The notes under the pieces are model-generated. The model was not told the origin of the DNA and did not search any database. It was given only the letters and a program-made list of their open reading frames with translations. The translations under genes and the position numbers were made by a program. From Burkholderiales bacterium (GTDB lineage: Bacteria; Pseudomonadota; Gammaproteobacteria; Burkholderiales; SG8-39), in NCBI GenBank assembly GCA_014860445.1, contig JACZJT010000052.1:62001-126000 (forward strand): a stretch of 64,000 nt of DNA, in the 5' to 3' direction. Positions 42,190-51,988 of the stretch are shown in pieces (position 1 is the stretch's first letter; every line of letters starts with the position of its first letter).

Positions 42190-43461
42190 CTAGCGCGCGG
42201 GCGGGCGCATCCGGAAGTCGCGCAACTCCGGCACGCGCCAAAATGGCAGACCCGCAATGAACAGTGCGCACACCGAAAACACGAAACTGGGCCGGTAGCT
42301 ACCGGTGAAATCGTGCAGCAATCCGGCCATCAGCGCACCCAGTCCGGCACCCACCGCGTTGCTGGCATAGATCAAGCCGTAAATGCCGGCCACGTGACTG
42401 CCTGCGAACAAGCGGGTGCTCATCGACGAAACAATAGGGCCGCGTGCGCCCTGACAGACGCCGAAGGTAAGCACGAAAGCGGCGAGCAGGCCCTGCACCG
42501 GGAACCAGGTCATCAGCAGCAAAACGAAAACGCCGGTGATGCTGCCCACGAAGGTCAGGCTGACGATATTGCGTGGACCGATGCGGTCGGCAATGGCACC
42601 CGTGCTGACCACCCCCACCACGGACAGCATGGAGGAAAAACCGAATGCGGTTGCGGCAACGATGGGCGAAAAACCCTGCTCGACCAGATAGGCCACCGTC
42701 TGCACCATGATGGTGAACATGCCCGTCGCTGTGAAGAAGAATATCCATACGAGGCCCCAGAACGCGCGTGTCCGCATCGCCGCGCGCACGGTCCAGTCGC
42801 GTTCCGGCGCAGCGCTGCTCCGCTTCAAATGAAGGTGATCCGGATGTCCCAGCGCGAAGCGCTTCCACGGCAGAAAGAAAACCAGCGGTATCAGGACGAG
42901 GAGCGCGCTGCCCATGATTTGATAGCTTTCGCGCCAGTCGTGCGTTTGCAGCAGATACTGGACGCCCGGCACGATAAACAATGCGCCCATGCCCAGGCCG
43001 GCGAAGGCGACCGAAATCGCAGTCGACAAGCGCTCGCGGAACCAGCGGCTGATCAGGCTCGATGAAGGCACCATACCCAGTGCGGCGGCCGCGATGCCTG
43101 TCATCGCACCGACCGTCAGATAAAATTGCCACAGGGTCTGCACGTGCGGCGCGAGCAGGAAAGCGCCGGCCAGCGCGGCCATGCCGCAGGTATAAAGGGC
43201 GCGCGGACCCCAGCGGTCGAACAGCATGCCCACGATGGGCGAACTCAGGCCGGTGACCAGAAGATAGATCGAATACACGCTGGTCGTCTGCGAGCGGGTC
43301 CAGCCCAGATCGCGCTCCAGCGGCAGCAGAAACACCACGTAGCTGTCGCCGGTGCCGCGTCCGATCATGTTCAGCACCACGCAAACGCAAAGCACTTTCA
43401 GCGCGGTGCGCGTATGTGTCGAAATGTTTGGCAAATCAATCCCCAGGAACCGCCGGATCAC
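42190..43461 (-). CDS. MFS transporter
   Basis: 423 residues with 12 predicted TM helices. The MFS loop motif GMLFDRWGPRALY between TM2 and TM3 and the repeated GAIADRIGPRN in the second half are seen. It resembles the oxalate/monocarboxylate-type MFS group. Located between the aldehyde dehydrogenase and the acyl-CoA dehydrogenase, it may import the acid that the operon degrades. Confidence 0.88.
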   Translation of the reverse strand: MIRRFLGIDLPNISTHTRTALKVLCVCVVLNMIGRGTGDSYVVFLLPLERDLGWTRSQTTSVYSIYLLVTGLSSPIVGMLFDRWGPRALYTCGMAALAGAFLLAPHVQTLWQFYLTVGAMTGIAAAALGMVPSSSLISRWFRERLSTAISVAFAGLGMGALFIVPGVQYLLQTHDWRESYQIMGSALLVLIPLVFFLPWKRFALGHPDHLHLKRSSAAPERDWTVRAAMRTRAFWGLVWIFFFTATGMFTIMVQTVAYLVEQGFSPIVAATAFGFSSMLSVVGVVSTGAIADRIGPRNIVSLTFVGSITGVFVLLLMTWFPVQGLLAAFVLTFGVCQGARGPIVSSMSTRLFAGSHVAGIYGLIYASNAVGAGLGALMAGLLHDFTGSYRPSFVFSVCALFIAGLPFWRVPELRDFRMRPPAR

Positions 43462-43523
43462 AATATGCGCCCGATGGCGCGCGAAAAATCTTCATCGATT
43501 GCCGTGCCGCGCTTTTCGACACT

Positions 43524-44690
43524 TCAATAGGATCTGGGCAAACCGAGTACCTTCTCGGCGATGAAGCACAGGATCAGTTGCGGCGAGATCGGCGCTATGC
43601 GCCCGACCAGGCTTTCGCGCAGATAGCGCTCGACGTGGTATTCCTTGGCGTAGCCCATGCCGCCGTGGGTCATCAAGGCCTGTTGGCAGGTCTTGAAGCA
43701 GGCTTCACCGGCAAGGTATTTGGCCGCATTGGCCTCCGCCCCGCAAGCGAAGCCGCGGTCGTACATGCCTGCGGCCTTGAATACCATCAGATTGGCCGCC
43801 TCCAGTTCCATCCAGCACTCCGCCAGCGGATGCTGAATCCCCTGGTTCTTGCCTATCGGCCGGTCGAACACGACCCGCTCGTTCGCATATTTGGTCGCGC
43901 GCGCGAGGGCCGCGCGCCCGAGTCCGACCGATTCGGAAGCAATGAGAATGCGCTCCGGGTTCATGCCGTGCAGGATGCAGTTGAAGCCCTTGCCTTCTTC
44001 GCCCAGGCGATCCTCGACCGGCACCGGCAGACCGTCGATGAACACCTGGTTCGAATCGACCGCTGCGCGGCCCATCTTGTCGATCTCCTGCACTTCGACG
44101 TAGCGCCGGTCGAGATCGGTATAGAAAAGCGACAGGCCCTCGGCCGGCTTGCGGCACTCTTCGATCGGCGTGGTGCGCGCGAGGATCAGCATTTTCTCGG
44201 CCACCTGCGCCGTGGAAATCCATACCTTCTGTCCCGACAGGATATAGCGCCCGCCTTCTCGGACGGCGCGGGTCTTCAGGCGCGTCGTGTCCAGTCCCGT
44301 GTTGGGCTCCGTCACCGCAAAACAAGCCTTTTCCTTGCCGGCGATCAGCGGAGGCAGCATGCGGCGCTTCTGCTCTTCCGTGCCGAATACCACCACCGGA
44401 TTGAGGCCGAAGATGTTCATGTGCACAGCTGAAGCGCCGGAGAACCCCGCGCCCGACTCGGTAATCGTCTGCAGCATCACCGTCGCTTCGGTGATGCCCA
44501 GCCCCGACCCGCCATATTCCTCGGGCATCGCAATCCCGAGCCAGCCGTCGCGCGCCAATGCCTGATGCAGTTCGTGCGGAAACTCGTGCGCGCGGTCTTT
44601 TTCCAGCCAGTAGTCGTCGCTGAATCGGGCGCAGATTTTCGCGATCGCCTCGCGTATCGCCTGCTGTTCCTCGGAATAAGTGAAATCCAT
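43524..44690 (-). CDS. Acyl-CoA dehydrogenase
   Basis: 388 residues: MDFTYSEEQQAIREAIAKICARFSDDYW, ACFAVTEPNTGLDTTRLKTRA, GQKVWISTAQVAEKM and LMTHGGMGYAKEYHVERYLRESLVGRIAPISPQL. The usual MCAD-like catalytic glutamate (YEGT) is replaced by GRIAP, as in several related subfamilies, so the base is elsewhere. It is 6 bp from the CaiB gene. It oxidises an unknown acyl-CoA and passes electrons to ETF. Confidence 0.88.
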   Translation of the reverse strand: MDFTYSEEQQAIREAIAKICARFSDDYWLEKDRAHEFPHELHQALARDGWLGIAMPEEYGGSGLGITEATVMLQTITESGAGFSGASAVHMNIFGLNPVVVFGTEEQKRRMLPPLIAGKEKACFAVTEPNTGLDTTRLKTRAVREGGRYILSGQKVWISTAQVAEKMLILARTTPIEECRKPAEGLSLFYTDLDRRYVEVQEIDKMGRAAVDSNQVFIDGLPVPVEDRLGEEGKGFNCILHGMNPERILIASESVGLGRAALARATKYANERVVFDRPIGKNQGIQHPLAECWMELEAANLMVFKAAGMYDRGFACGAEANAAKYLAGEACFKTCQQALMTHGGMGYAKEYHVERYLRESLVGRIAPISPQLILCFIAEKVLGLPRSY

Positions 44691-44696
44691 AACTAA

Positions 44697-45842
44697 CTAG
44701 CGCTTCGCTGCGGCCGAGGCGAGAATTTGCTCGATCTCGTCTTGAGCGAAGCCCAGTTCCTGCAGCACCGCTGCACCGTCTGCATTGAGCGCGGGCGTGC
44801 CGCGCCGGAGTTTTCCGCCGCGACGGCCGTTGGCCCAGAGCGGAAACAGCACGTGACGCTCACCGCCGAACTCGACCACAGCTTCCCGCGCCTCGGCATA
44901 GCCGGTGCGGCTCGCTTCGGTCGGCGTCATCGGCAGTTCGGCCGGAACATCAAGCGGCTCGAGCAGGTCGTGCCACTGCTTTGCGGTCTTCTTCAGAAAC
45001 AGCTTCTTCAGCAGTCGCGACAACTCATCGCCATGCTTGCGACGGCTAGGATCGGTGTCGAATCTGGTATCCATCACCGCGGGCTCCATTTCCTTTACCG
45101 CGTTGCGGAAATTGTCCCAAAAATGCTGCTCCACGATGCCGAGGATGAGCACGCTGCCGTCTGCGGTTTCGAATAAATCGTTCACCGGCCAGATGTGCGC
45201 GCGCGGATCGGTGTGCTCCGCAATGCCGTGGCGCAGCGCGGCGCAGAACAGGCCCGCTTCGTACAGGCTGAGGTCGAGTTCGGTACCCCGGCCGCTGCGC
45301 CCGCGTTCGTGCAGTGCCGCCAGGATGGCGATGGTTCCGAAGCTGCCGCTCTGCATGTCGGCAATCGGTATGCTGGAGCGCGCGGGTTTTCCCAGCCAGG
45401 ATCCGGGATAGGAAAGTCCGCCGCTGGCGCCCACGTATCCGATGTCGTGGCCGGGCTTGTCGCGCCACGGCCCGTTCTGCCCGTAACCCGAGAGCGAACA
45501 ATAGATAAGCCCGGGATTGAGCGCGGACAAAGTCGCGTAGTCGATGCCCAGTCGCGAACTCACGCCGGGTCGGTTGGACTCGATCACAATATCGGCCCAT
45601 TTCGCCAGGCGCTCGATGACCGGCTTCGCCTGCGCCTGCTTGAGATCGAGCGCAATCGAGCGCTTGTTGCGGTTGGATGCATGGAAGACGGCAGGCAGAA
45701 GGCTGCGCGCCGAGTCGCCTTTGGGCGGTTCAACCTTGATCACATCCGCGCCGAGGTCGGCCAGAATCGCCGAGGAAAACGGCCCCGGAATCAGCGCGGA
45801 AAAATCGGCGACCTTGATACCGTCAAGCGGCAACCAGCTCAT
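44697..45842 (-). CDS. CaiB/BaiF (class III) CoA-transferase
   Basis: 381 residues: VADFSALIPGPFSSAILADLGADVIKVEPPKGD at the N-terminus and the catalytic aspartate in RGTELDLSLYEAGLF. Unlike the pair at 58-60 kb it is a single gene. The ATG overlaps the iclR stop. It likely activates the operon's acid by CoA transfer or works with racemisation (AMACR-like members look similar). Confidence 0.85.
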   Translation of the reverse strand: MSWLPLDGIKVADFSALIPGPFSSAILADLGADVIKVEPPKGDSARSLLPAVFHASNRNKRSIALDLKQAQAKPVIERLAKWADIVIESNRPGVSSRLGIDYATLSALNPGLIYCSLSGYGQNGPWRDKPGHDIGYVGASGGLSYPGSWLGKPARSSIPIADMQSGSFGTIAILAALHERGRSGRGTELDLSLYEAGLFCAALRHGIAEHTDPRAHIWPVNDLFETADGSVLILGIVEQHFWDNFRNAVKEMEPAVMDTRFDTDPSRRKHGDELSRLLKKLFLKKTAKQWHDLLEPLDVPAELPMTPTEASRTGYAEAREAVVEFGGERHVLFPLWANGRRGGKLRRGTPALNADGAAVLQELGFAQDEIEQILASAAAKR

Positions 45843-46573
45843 GCATGGCCCTCCAGTGTTGTGCGCAGTCCGGCCAGCAGCTTGGCGTAGCGTTTCAGCG
45901 CGCCTTCCATGCGATGCATCGGACCGGCAAGCGCAACGCTATAGGTTTCGCTGTTCACCGTGACCGGGACCGCCACCGCCATCAGATCGGCAACGGTTTC
46001 ACCGTGCGTCACGTACCACCCACGCGCACGACCCTGCTCGAGATCGGCTTCCAGAGCCGCGCGCGAGGTAATGGTTCGCGACGTCACGCGCGGCAGTTTC
46101 ATGCCGCACAGCAATTCGTTGCGCAGCGCCGGCGCCAGGCTGCCCAGCAGCGCCTTGCCGCTCGCGCTCGCATGCAGCGGCCGGAACTCCCCCACTTTCG
46201 GGCTGTAGCGGATGCTGTGCAGACCGTCCAGCACGACCAGATACAGCGCCTGCCGGTCCAGACGCTTGGAGAGCAGCACCGTTTCGCCGGTCTGGTCGCG
46301 CAGTTTTTCCATCAGCGGCACAAATCGCTCCGCGAGCGGATCGCGGCTGGCGATGACGCGCGCATGCTCGAACAGCAGGTTGGTCGGATAGTAGCCGGCT
46401 CTCGCCTTGACTTCGTACAGGTAACCGCGCGCCTCCAGTGTGCGCACGATACCGAAGCAGGACGACACCGGCGCATCGATCGCGCGCGCAAGCTGCGACA
46501 GGGACAGCGGTCTTCCTTCGCGCGCAAAGGCTTCGAACAAGTCCAGCGTGCGCCCGGCTGTTTTCACATTCAT
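45839..46573 (-). CDS. IclR-family transcriptional regulator
   Basis: 244 residues. Winged helix: MNVKTAGRTLDLFEAFAREGRPLSLSQLARAIDAPVSSCFGIVRTLEARGYLYE, then the effector domain with LDGLHSIRYSPKVGEFRPLHASASGKALLGSL. It controls the operon by binding a small acid or its CoA-ester. Two 18-bp motifs overlap its start region, so autoregulation is probable. It lies between the carboxyltransferase and the CaiB gene on the same strand. Confidence 0.92.
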   Translation of the reverse strand: MNVKTAGRTLDLFEAFAREGRPLSLSQLARAIDAPVSSCFGIVRTLEARGYLYEVKARAGYYPTNLLFEHARVIASRDPLAERFVPLMEKLRDQTGETVLLSKRLDRQALYLVVLDGLHSIRYSPKVGEFRPLHASASGKALLGSLAPALRNELLCGMKLPRVTSRTITSRAALEADLEQGRARGWYVTHGETVADLMAVAVPVTVNSETYSVALAGPMHRMEGALKRYAKLLAGLRTTLEGHA

Positions 46574-46598
46574 GAAAATATTTTAACATATGTGAAAA
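46561..46598. promoter_or_regulatory. Two inverted IclR-type operators at the iclR start
   Basis: TTTTCACATTCATGAAAA at 46561-46578 and, on the other strand, TTTTCACATATGTTAAAA at 46581-46598. The two copies face each other with a 2-bp gap and overlap the start codon. A third copy is at 54064-54081. Confidence 0.65.
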
Positions 46599-46690
46599 AT
46601 ACCCCGCAAGCACGCACGCTGCGGAAATGCGCTTCACCCGCCCCCCTAAACAGAAGCCCGTGCGCGCGATGCGCCGGGTCGTTCGTGTTA

Positions 46691-48238
46691 TTACGGACGG
46701 ATACCGAAGGCCGTCGGGCCGGGCGTGCGCAGCGGCGCCGCAAGTTCGGCGAATTCGCACAACAAGCGCCGCGTGTCGCGCGGATCGATGATCTCCTCGA
46801 CGATGAAGGATTCGGCACTGCGAAACGGCGAGGTCAACGCCTTCAGCCGCTGCTCGATCTCGGCCATTCTCGCCGCCGGGTCCGCTGCGGCCTCGATGTC
46901 GGCCTTGTAGGCCGCTTCCAGTCCGCCGGCGATGGGCAATGAGCCCCACTCGCCCGAGGGCCAGACGTAGCGCAGGTTGTAGCGCCCCGAGTTCTGGTGC
47001 GCGGCCCCGGCGACGCCGAATACCTTGCGCACGATGATCGAGCACCAGGGCACGGTCGCCTGGCACACTGCAGCCATGGCGCGCACGCCGTAGCGTATGG
47101 TTGCGCTGCGCTCGGCTTCGAGCCCGATCAGAAAGCCCGGAATGTCCACTAGGTTCACCACGGGCAGATGGAAGGTTTCGGCGAGGTCGACGAAGCGGGT
47201 GATTTTCTCCGAGGCCTGCGCAGTCCAGGCGCCACCATAGAAGTACGGGTCGCTGGCCATGAGTGCAACCGGCCAGCCGTCCAGACGCGCAAAGCCGGTG
47301 ATCACCGAGCGCCCCCACAGTTTGCCGATCTCGAAAAACGAGCCCTGATCGACAAGCGCGTCGACGATGCTGCGCATTTTGTACACTTTGCGCACATCCT
47401 TGGGCACGGCTTCGATCAGCCAGGGATCGCTGCGAGCCGGGTCGTCGTCGCAGGCGGTCCGCGGCGGCAGTTCATAGACCGAACTTGGAAGGTAGGAGAG
47501 AAAGCGCCGCGCCCGCGCAAACGCGTCGGCTTCGCTCGCCGCCTCGTCGTCGACCGCGCCGTTTCGCGTGTGAATCGAGCTGCCGCCGAGTTCGTTCTTT
47601 TCGTACTGCTTCTCCACACGCGCCACGACGGGCGGTCCCGCGACAAACAGCTGCGAAGTATCCTTGACCATGACTGAATAGTGGCTGGCCGCGACGCGCG
47701 CCGAGCCCAGTCCGGCGACCGATCCTAGGGCGAGCGAGACCACCGGCACCGCCGACATATTCCTCACCACCTGTTCCCAGATCGCGATCGCGGGTATCTG
47801 CGTTCTGCCGTCCTGCTCGATATTTTTCACCGAACCGCCGCCGCCGGTGCCGTCGACCAGACGCACCATCGGCAGGCGCAGTTCCCAGGCCATCATCTCG
47901 GCACGCTCCAGCTTCTCGCGCAAGCCGCCGTCATTGGCTCCGCCGCGTACCGTGAAATCGTCACCGGTAATGACGACCGGCCGTCCTTCGATCCTGCCGC
48001 GCCCCATGACCAGGTTGGTCGGGACCATATCGATGAGCTCGCCGGCATCGTTGTAGTTGGCCTTGCCGGTAATTGCGCCGATTTCGTGAAAGGAGCCCTC
48101 GTCGAGTATGCCCGCGACGCGCTCGCGCACTGTCAGCTTGCCCAGGTCGCGATGGCGTTTCACTTTTTCCGCGCCACCCATCCGGCGCCCGAGCGCCTCG
48201 CGCCTGCGCAGTTCGTCTATCTCCTCTTGCCAGCTCAC
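46691..48238 (-). CDS. Acyl-CoA carboxylase carboxyltransferase (beta) subunit
   Basis: 515 residues with MSWQEEIDELRRREALGRRMGGAEKVKRH, the acyl-CoA site RLVDGTGGGGSVKN and the biotin-binding region LWGRSVITGFARLDGWPVALMASDP. The fold is that of the AccD-type beta subunits of propionyl- or methylcrotonyl-CoA carboxylase. No biotin carboxylase or biotin carrier gene is visible in the window, so the partner must be elsewhere. First gene of the catabolic minus-strand group. Confidence 0.88.
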   Translation of the reverse strand: MSWQEEIDELRRREALGRRMGGAEKVKRHRDLGKLTVRERVAGILDEGSFHEIGAITGKANYNDAGELIDMVPTNLVMGRGRIEGRPVVITGDDFTVRGGANDGGLREKLERAEMMAWELRLPMVRLVDGTGGGGSVKNIEQDGRTQIPAIAIWEQVVRNMSAVPVVSLALGSVAGLGSARVAASHYSVMVKDTSQLFVAGPPVVARVEKQYEKNELGGSSIHTRNGAVDDEAASEADAFARARRFLSYLPSSVYELPPRTACDDDPARSDPWLIEAVPKDVRKVYKMRSIVDALVDQGSFFEIGKLWGRSVITGFARLDGWPVALMASDPYFYGGAWTAQASEKITRFVDLAETFHLPVVNLVDIPGFLIGLEAERSATIRYGVRAMAAVCQATVPWCSIIVRKVFGVAGAAHQNSGRYNLRYVWPSGEWGSLPIAGGLEAAYKADIEAAADPAARMAEIEQRLKALTSPFRSAESFIVEEIIDPRDTRRLLCEFAELAAPLRTPGPTAFGIRP

Positions 48239-48358
48239 GCTTTGCCTCCTCGCGCCGTTCCGGATTTGTGGTTCAAGTCTACCAGCAAGGCAGCGCTTGC
48301 CGCCGCATGCGGAAAACGGTACCGTGGAACTGCGGTCGGTCTACACAAGGAACATCAC

Positions 48359-49120
48359 ATGCAGCAGAGCATACGTCTCGACGGAAAAACAGCGCTCGTC
48401 ACCGGCGCATCCAGCGGACTAGGCTGGCGCTTCGCCCAGGTACTCGCCGAAGCCGGCGCAACGGTAGCGCTGGCGGCGCGCAGCACGGACAAACTCGAAC
48501 AGCTCAAGCTCGAGATCGAGCAGGCGGGCGGCGCGGCCTACGTCGCAAAGATGGACGTGACCGACGTGGCAAGCGTGCGCGCGGCCGTGCTTGCGACGGA
48601 ATCCGCGCTGGGCGGCATAGACATCCTGATCAACAACTCCGGCGTCAACAGGCAGCAGCGTGCGATAGAAGTCGAGGAAGCAGACTACGATTTCGTGACG
48701 GACACCAATTGCAAAGGTGCTTTTTTCGTCGCCCAGGCCGTGGGTCGCGGCATGATCGCGCGCAAATGCCCCGGGCGCATCGTCAACATCGCTTCAGTCG
48801 CCGGCCTGCGCGTGCTGGCCCAGTTATCGACCTACTGCATGTCGAAGGCCGCGGTAATCCATATGACCAAAACCCTTGCGCATGAATGGGGGCGCTATGG
48901 CATCAATGTCAACGCCATTTGTCCCGGCTATATTGAAACCGGAATAAACAGAGATTACTGGGAAACCGAAGGCGGCAAGAAACTGATCAATATGCTGCCG
49001 CGCCGGCGCGTCGGTAAGCCAGAGGATCTGGATGGCCTGGTACTGCTGCTTGCCTCGGACCAGTCCGGCTTCATCAACGGAGCGGTCATCGCAGCCGATG
49101 ACGGACTCGCCGTAGCCTGA
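48359..49120 (+). CDS. Short-chain dehydrogenase/reductase
   Basis: 253 residues from MQQSIRLDGKTALVTGASSGLGWRFAQVL, a TGxxxGxG cofactor loop, NNSG, catalytic serine in IASVAGL and YCMSK (Y-x-x-x-K). It is 120 bp from and divergent to the carboxyltransferase. AAGGAA precedes the start. Substrate unknown; probably a hydroxyacyl-CoA or alcohol in the same pathway. Confidence 0.9.
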   Translation: MQQSIRLDGKTALVTGASSGLGWRFAQVLAEAGATVALAARSTDKLEQLKLEIEQAGGAAYVAKMDVTDVASVRAAVLATESALGGIDILINNSGVNRQQRAIEVEEADYDFVTDTNCKGAFFVAQAVGRGMIARKCPGRIVNIASVAGLRVLAQLSTYCMSKAAVIHMTKTLAHEWGRYGINVNAICPGYIETGINRDYWETEGGKKLINMLPRRRVGKPEDLDGLVLLLASDQSGFINGAVIAADDGLAVA

Positions 49121-49174
49121 TCGCTTGCAGAATGCCTGCCGGTACGCGCCAGGATTTGCTGGCGGAGGCGCTGC

Positions 49175-49840
49175 CTATTTCGAAAGATACCGTTTTTCGA
49201 ACTGGGTTGCGGCCGCCGGATTGCGCTTGCGCAAACCCTCCAAAGCCTGATCCCGCAGTTCGCGCTGCCCGGTGAGGTGGTAGGCTGCGGCCAAGCCGTA
49301 CCAGGCCTGATCCAAATCCGGTTCATAGCGCACGCTTTCGCGAAAATTGGGTAGCGCCAGATCCGGTTTTCCCTGTTCCTGATAAAGCTCCGCAAGCGCC
49401 AGATACACCTTGGCCGATTCGGGCCGATAGCGCAGGGCCTTGCGATAAGCCTCGACGGCCAGATCGGACCTGCCCAGCGCGCTTTGACTCTGCCCGAGCG
49501 ACAGCCATGACTCCTCGTCCTCCGGGCTGATGCGCAGCGCTTTTTGGAAGGACTCGACGGCCGCGCCATGCTGATCCTGACGCGCCAGCGCATAGCCTTG
49601 CAGCCACCACCATTCGGAACTCACCGGGTTGGCCTGCAAACGTGATTGCGCCAGGGCAAGCATGCCCGCCCAATCCTGCTTCTGTTCCAGTTCGATGATT
49701 TCGCGCGAGGTGCGCTCGTCCACATGGCGGGCGAATGCCGCCAAAGTGGGCGTCACCGCCATCAGGGCGACCTGGGCGCAGGCGCCGCAAATGACAAGGC
49801 AGGCGACGATGCCTGCCTGTCTGAGCCGCCTGCGGATCAA
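49175..49840 (-). CDS. TPR-repeat protein with N-terminal signal or anchor
   Basis: 221 residues. The start MIRRRLRQAGIVACLVICGACAQVALMAV is hydrophobic, with a possible lipobox-like CGAC. Then about four TPR units: WWWLQGYALARQDQHGAAVESFQKALRISPEDEESWLSLGQSQSALGRSDLAVEAYRKALRYRPESAKVYLALAELY. TPR domains bind partner proteins. It is 7 bp from the DUF3460 gene. Confidence 0.85.
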   Translation of the reverse strand: MIRRRLRQAGIVACLVICGACAQVALMAVTPTLAAFARHVDERTSREIIELEQKQDWAGMLALAQSRLQANPVSSEWWWLQGYALARQDQHGAAVESFQKALRISPEDEESWLSLGQSQSALGRSDLAVEAYRKALRYRPESAKVYLALAELYQEQGKPDLALPNFRESVRYEPDLDQAWYGLAAAYHLTGQRELRDQALEGLRKRNPAAATQFEKRYLSK

Positions 49841-49846
49841 GAGACC

Positions 49847-50083
49847 TCAGACCTTGGTCTGGTAGACATAGGCCTGTTGCTTGACCCGTGATTCCTTTGC
49901 ACGCTCCTGCATTTCCAGGTCCTGTGTGTGATCCCACCAGATCGCGCGGCTTTTCCTTTGCTCCGCTTCCAGGTGCGGTCTTTGCTGTTTGAGTTCGCGC
50001 GCGAACTTGGTGAATTCGGATTCGTAGGTTTTCGGCGTGCACTCGTCGAGGATTCTGCTGAGCAGTGATTCTTTCTTCGTCAT
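49847..50083 (-). CDS. DUF3460-like small protein
   Basis: 78 residues, MTKKESLLSRILDECTPKTYESEFTKFARELKQQRPHLEAEQRKSRAIWWDHTQDLEMQERAKESRV..., matching the DUF3460 family of betaproteobacteria. The 432-residue track ORF that contains it is a readthrough antisense to nothing useful and is rejected. The gap to the acyl-CoA dehydrogenase stop is 14 bp. Function unknown. Confidence 0.75.
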   Translation of the reverse strand: MTKKESLLSRILDECTPKTYESEFTKFARELKQQRPHLEAEQRKSRAIWWDHTQDLEMQERAKESRVKQQAYVYQTKV

Positions 50084-50097
50084 GAATAGTCCCTTTT

Positions 50098-51888
50098 TCA
50101 GAATTGTTCTTCTGCAAGCGCCATCACGCCCGCGGCGCCGCGCACGACCGTATTGCGCAGGCCCGGCGCCTGCGCCAGGATGTGGTCGGCATAAAAGCGC
50201 GCCGTCGTTATCTTTGCCTGGTAAAACGCGCTGTCGCCTTCTTTCGCCGCCAGTCGCTTCTGCGCCACCAGCGCGGCGCGCGCCATCTGCCAGCCGCCGC
50301 AGACGATGCCCATCAGTTTGAGGAAGGGCACCGACCCCGCGTGCACCGATTTTACGTCGGTCGCGTAGCTCGAAACGATCCAGGTTACACTTTCTTCCAC
50401 CGCCTTGATCCCTGCTGCAAGGGCGGCGCGTATCGCTGCCATGTCCTCGCCCTGCGCCTGGGCAAGCTGTCCCTCGACGACGCGCATGGACTTGATCACT
50501 TCCTTCGCCGTGGCCCCGCCCTCGCGCGCCATCTTGCGCCCCACCAGGTCGTTCGCCTGGATCGCGGTAGTGCCCTCGTAAATCGTCGTGATACGCGCGT
50601 CGCGCAGGTACTGCGCGGCGCCGGTTTCCTCGACATAGCCCACGCCGCCGTGCACCTGAATCCCTATGGACGCGACTTCGATGCAACTCTCGGTGCTCCA
50701 GCCCTTCACCACGGGAATCATCATGTCGGCGAAAGACTGGTGCTTGGCTCGCAGCGCCGCGTCCGGGTCGCGATGTGCAATGTCCATCGCTGCCGCCACC
50801 ACATAGGCGAGCGCGCGCATCGCTTCGGTCTGCGCCTTCATGCTCATCAGCATGCGGCGCACATCGGGTTGCCGGATGATGGGCACGGCCTTGCCGCCGC
50901 CGCCAAGATCGCGGCTTTGCACGCGCTCCTTCGCGTAGGCGAGCGCCTGCTGGTAGGCGCGGTCCGAAAGAGCCACGCCCTCCAGGCCCACTCCGAAGCG
51001 CGCCGCGTTCATCATGATGAACATGTACTCCAGACCTCGGTTCTCTTCGCCGATCAGATAGCCGAGCGCGCCTTCTTTCTCCCCGTAGATCAGCACGGCC
51101 GTGGGGCTGGCGTGGATGCCGAGCTTGTGCTCGATGGACGCGCAATGCACATCGTTGCGCTTGCCCAGGCTTCCGTCGGCGTTGACCAGGAATTTCGGAA
51201 CGATAAACAGCGATATGCCTCTCACGCCTTCCGGCGCGTCGGGCGTGCGCGCGAGTACCAGGTGGATGATGTTCTCGGCCAGGTCGTGCTCGCCGTAAGT
51301 GATGAAAATCTTCTGCCCGTAGATCCTGTAATGCTCGCCGTCAGGCACGGCTTTCGCCTTGACCAGCGACAGATCCGATCCCGCCTGCGGCTCGGTCAAG
51401 TTCATGCTTCCGGTCCAACTGCCCTCCACCATTTTCGGCAGATAGGTTTTTTTCAATGCGTCCGAACCGCGCAGCAGCAGCGCCTCGATCGCACCGAATG
51501 TGAGCAGCGGACATAGCGAAAATGACAGATTCGCCGCCTTGCCCATTTCCATGACAGGCGTCGCCACCAGTTTCGGCAGTCCCTGGCCGCCGAACTCCGG
51601 CGGAAACTGCAGCGCATTCCAGCCGCCTTCGACGAATTGCTTGTACGCCTGCACGAAGCCCTTGGGCGTCGTGACGCTGCCCTTGTCCCATTTCGAACCT
51701 TCCACGTCGCCGGATTGGTTCAGAGGCGCCAATACCTCGGCGCAGAACTTGCCGCTCTCCTCCAGAATCTGATCGACCAGATCGACGCTGACTTCTTCGC
51801 ACCCCGGGAGACCGGCAATCTCCTCGATGCCCGCAAGTTCCTTCAGCACGAACTGCATGTCTTTCAACGGCGCTACATAGTCACTCAT
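50098..51888 (-). CDS. Acyl-CoA dehydrogenase (DmdC/AidB-like long form)
   Basis: 596 residues, MSDYVAPLKDMQFVLKELAGIEEIAGLPGCEEVSVD..., longer than the usual 380 by a C-terminal domain. MNLTEPQAGSDLSLVKAKAV and GQKIFITYGEHDLAEN bind FAD and substrate; RDARITTIYEGTTAIQANDLVGRK keeps the YEGT catalytic glutamate. Close to DmdC-type 3-methylmercaptopropionyl-CoA dehydrogenases and to long-chain ACADs; the substrate is uncertain. Encoded downstream of the ETF genes on the same strand. Confidence 0.9.
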   Translation of the reverse strand: MSDYVAPLKDMQFVLKELAGIEEIAGLPGCEEVSVDLVDQILEESGKFCAEVLAPLNQSGDVEGSKWDKGSVTTPKGFVQAYKQFVEGGWNALQFPPEFGGQGLPKLVATPVMEMGKAANLSFSLCPLLTFGAIEALLLRGSDALKKTYLPKMVEGSWTGSMNLTEPQAGSDLSLVKAKAVPDGEHYRIYGQKIFITYGEHDLAENIIHLVLARTPDAPEGVRGISLFIVPKFLVNADGSLGKRNDVHCASIEHKLGIHASPTAVLIYGEKEGALGYLIGEENRGLEYMFIMMNAARFGVGLEGVALSDRAYQQALAYAKERVQSRDLGGGGKAVPIIRQPDVRRMLMSMKAQTEAMRALAYVVAAAMDIAHRDPDAALRAKHQSFADMMIPVVKGWSTESCIEVASIGIQVHGGVGYVEETGAAQYLRDARITTIYEGTTAIQANDLVGRKMAREGGATAKEVIKSMRVVEGQLAQAQGEDMAAIRAALAAGIKAVEESVTWIVSSYATDVKSVHAGSVPFLKLMGIVCGGWQMARAALVAQKRLAAKEGDSAFYQAKITTARFYADHILAQAPGLRNTVVRGAAGVMALAEEQF

Positions 51889-51988
51889 GATGGCCTCTAA
51901 GAGTCCGCGACAAAACGCGGGGATAACTCCCCTCTTGCTCCCCTAAGTCAGCCGGAAACAAAAGGGGATTTGTTACCGGTTCTAAGCA

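Noticed and set aside
49847-51145. 432-residue ORF containing the DUF3460 protein
   Set aside because: Only its last 78 residues look real; the rest lies in another frame of the acyl-CoA dehydrogenase.
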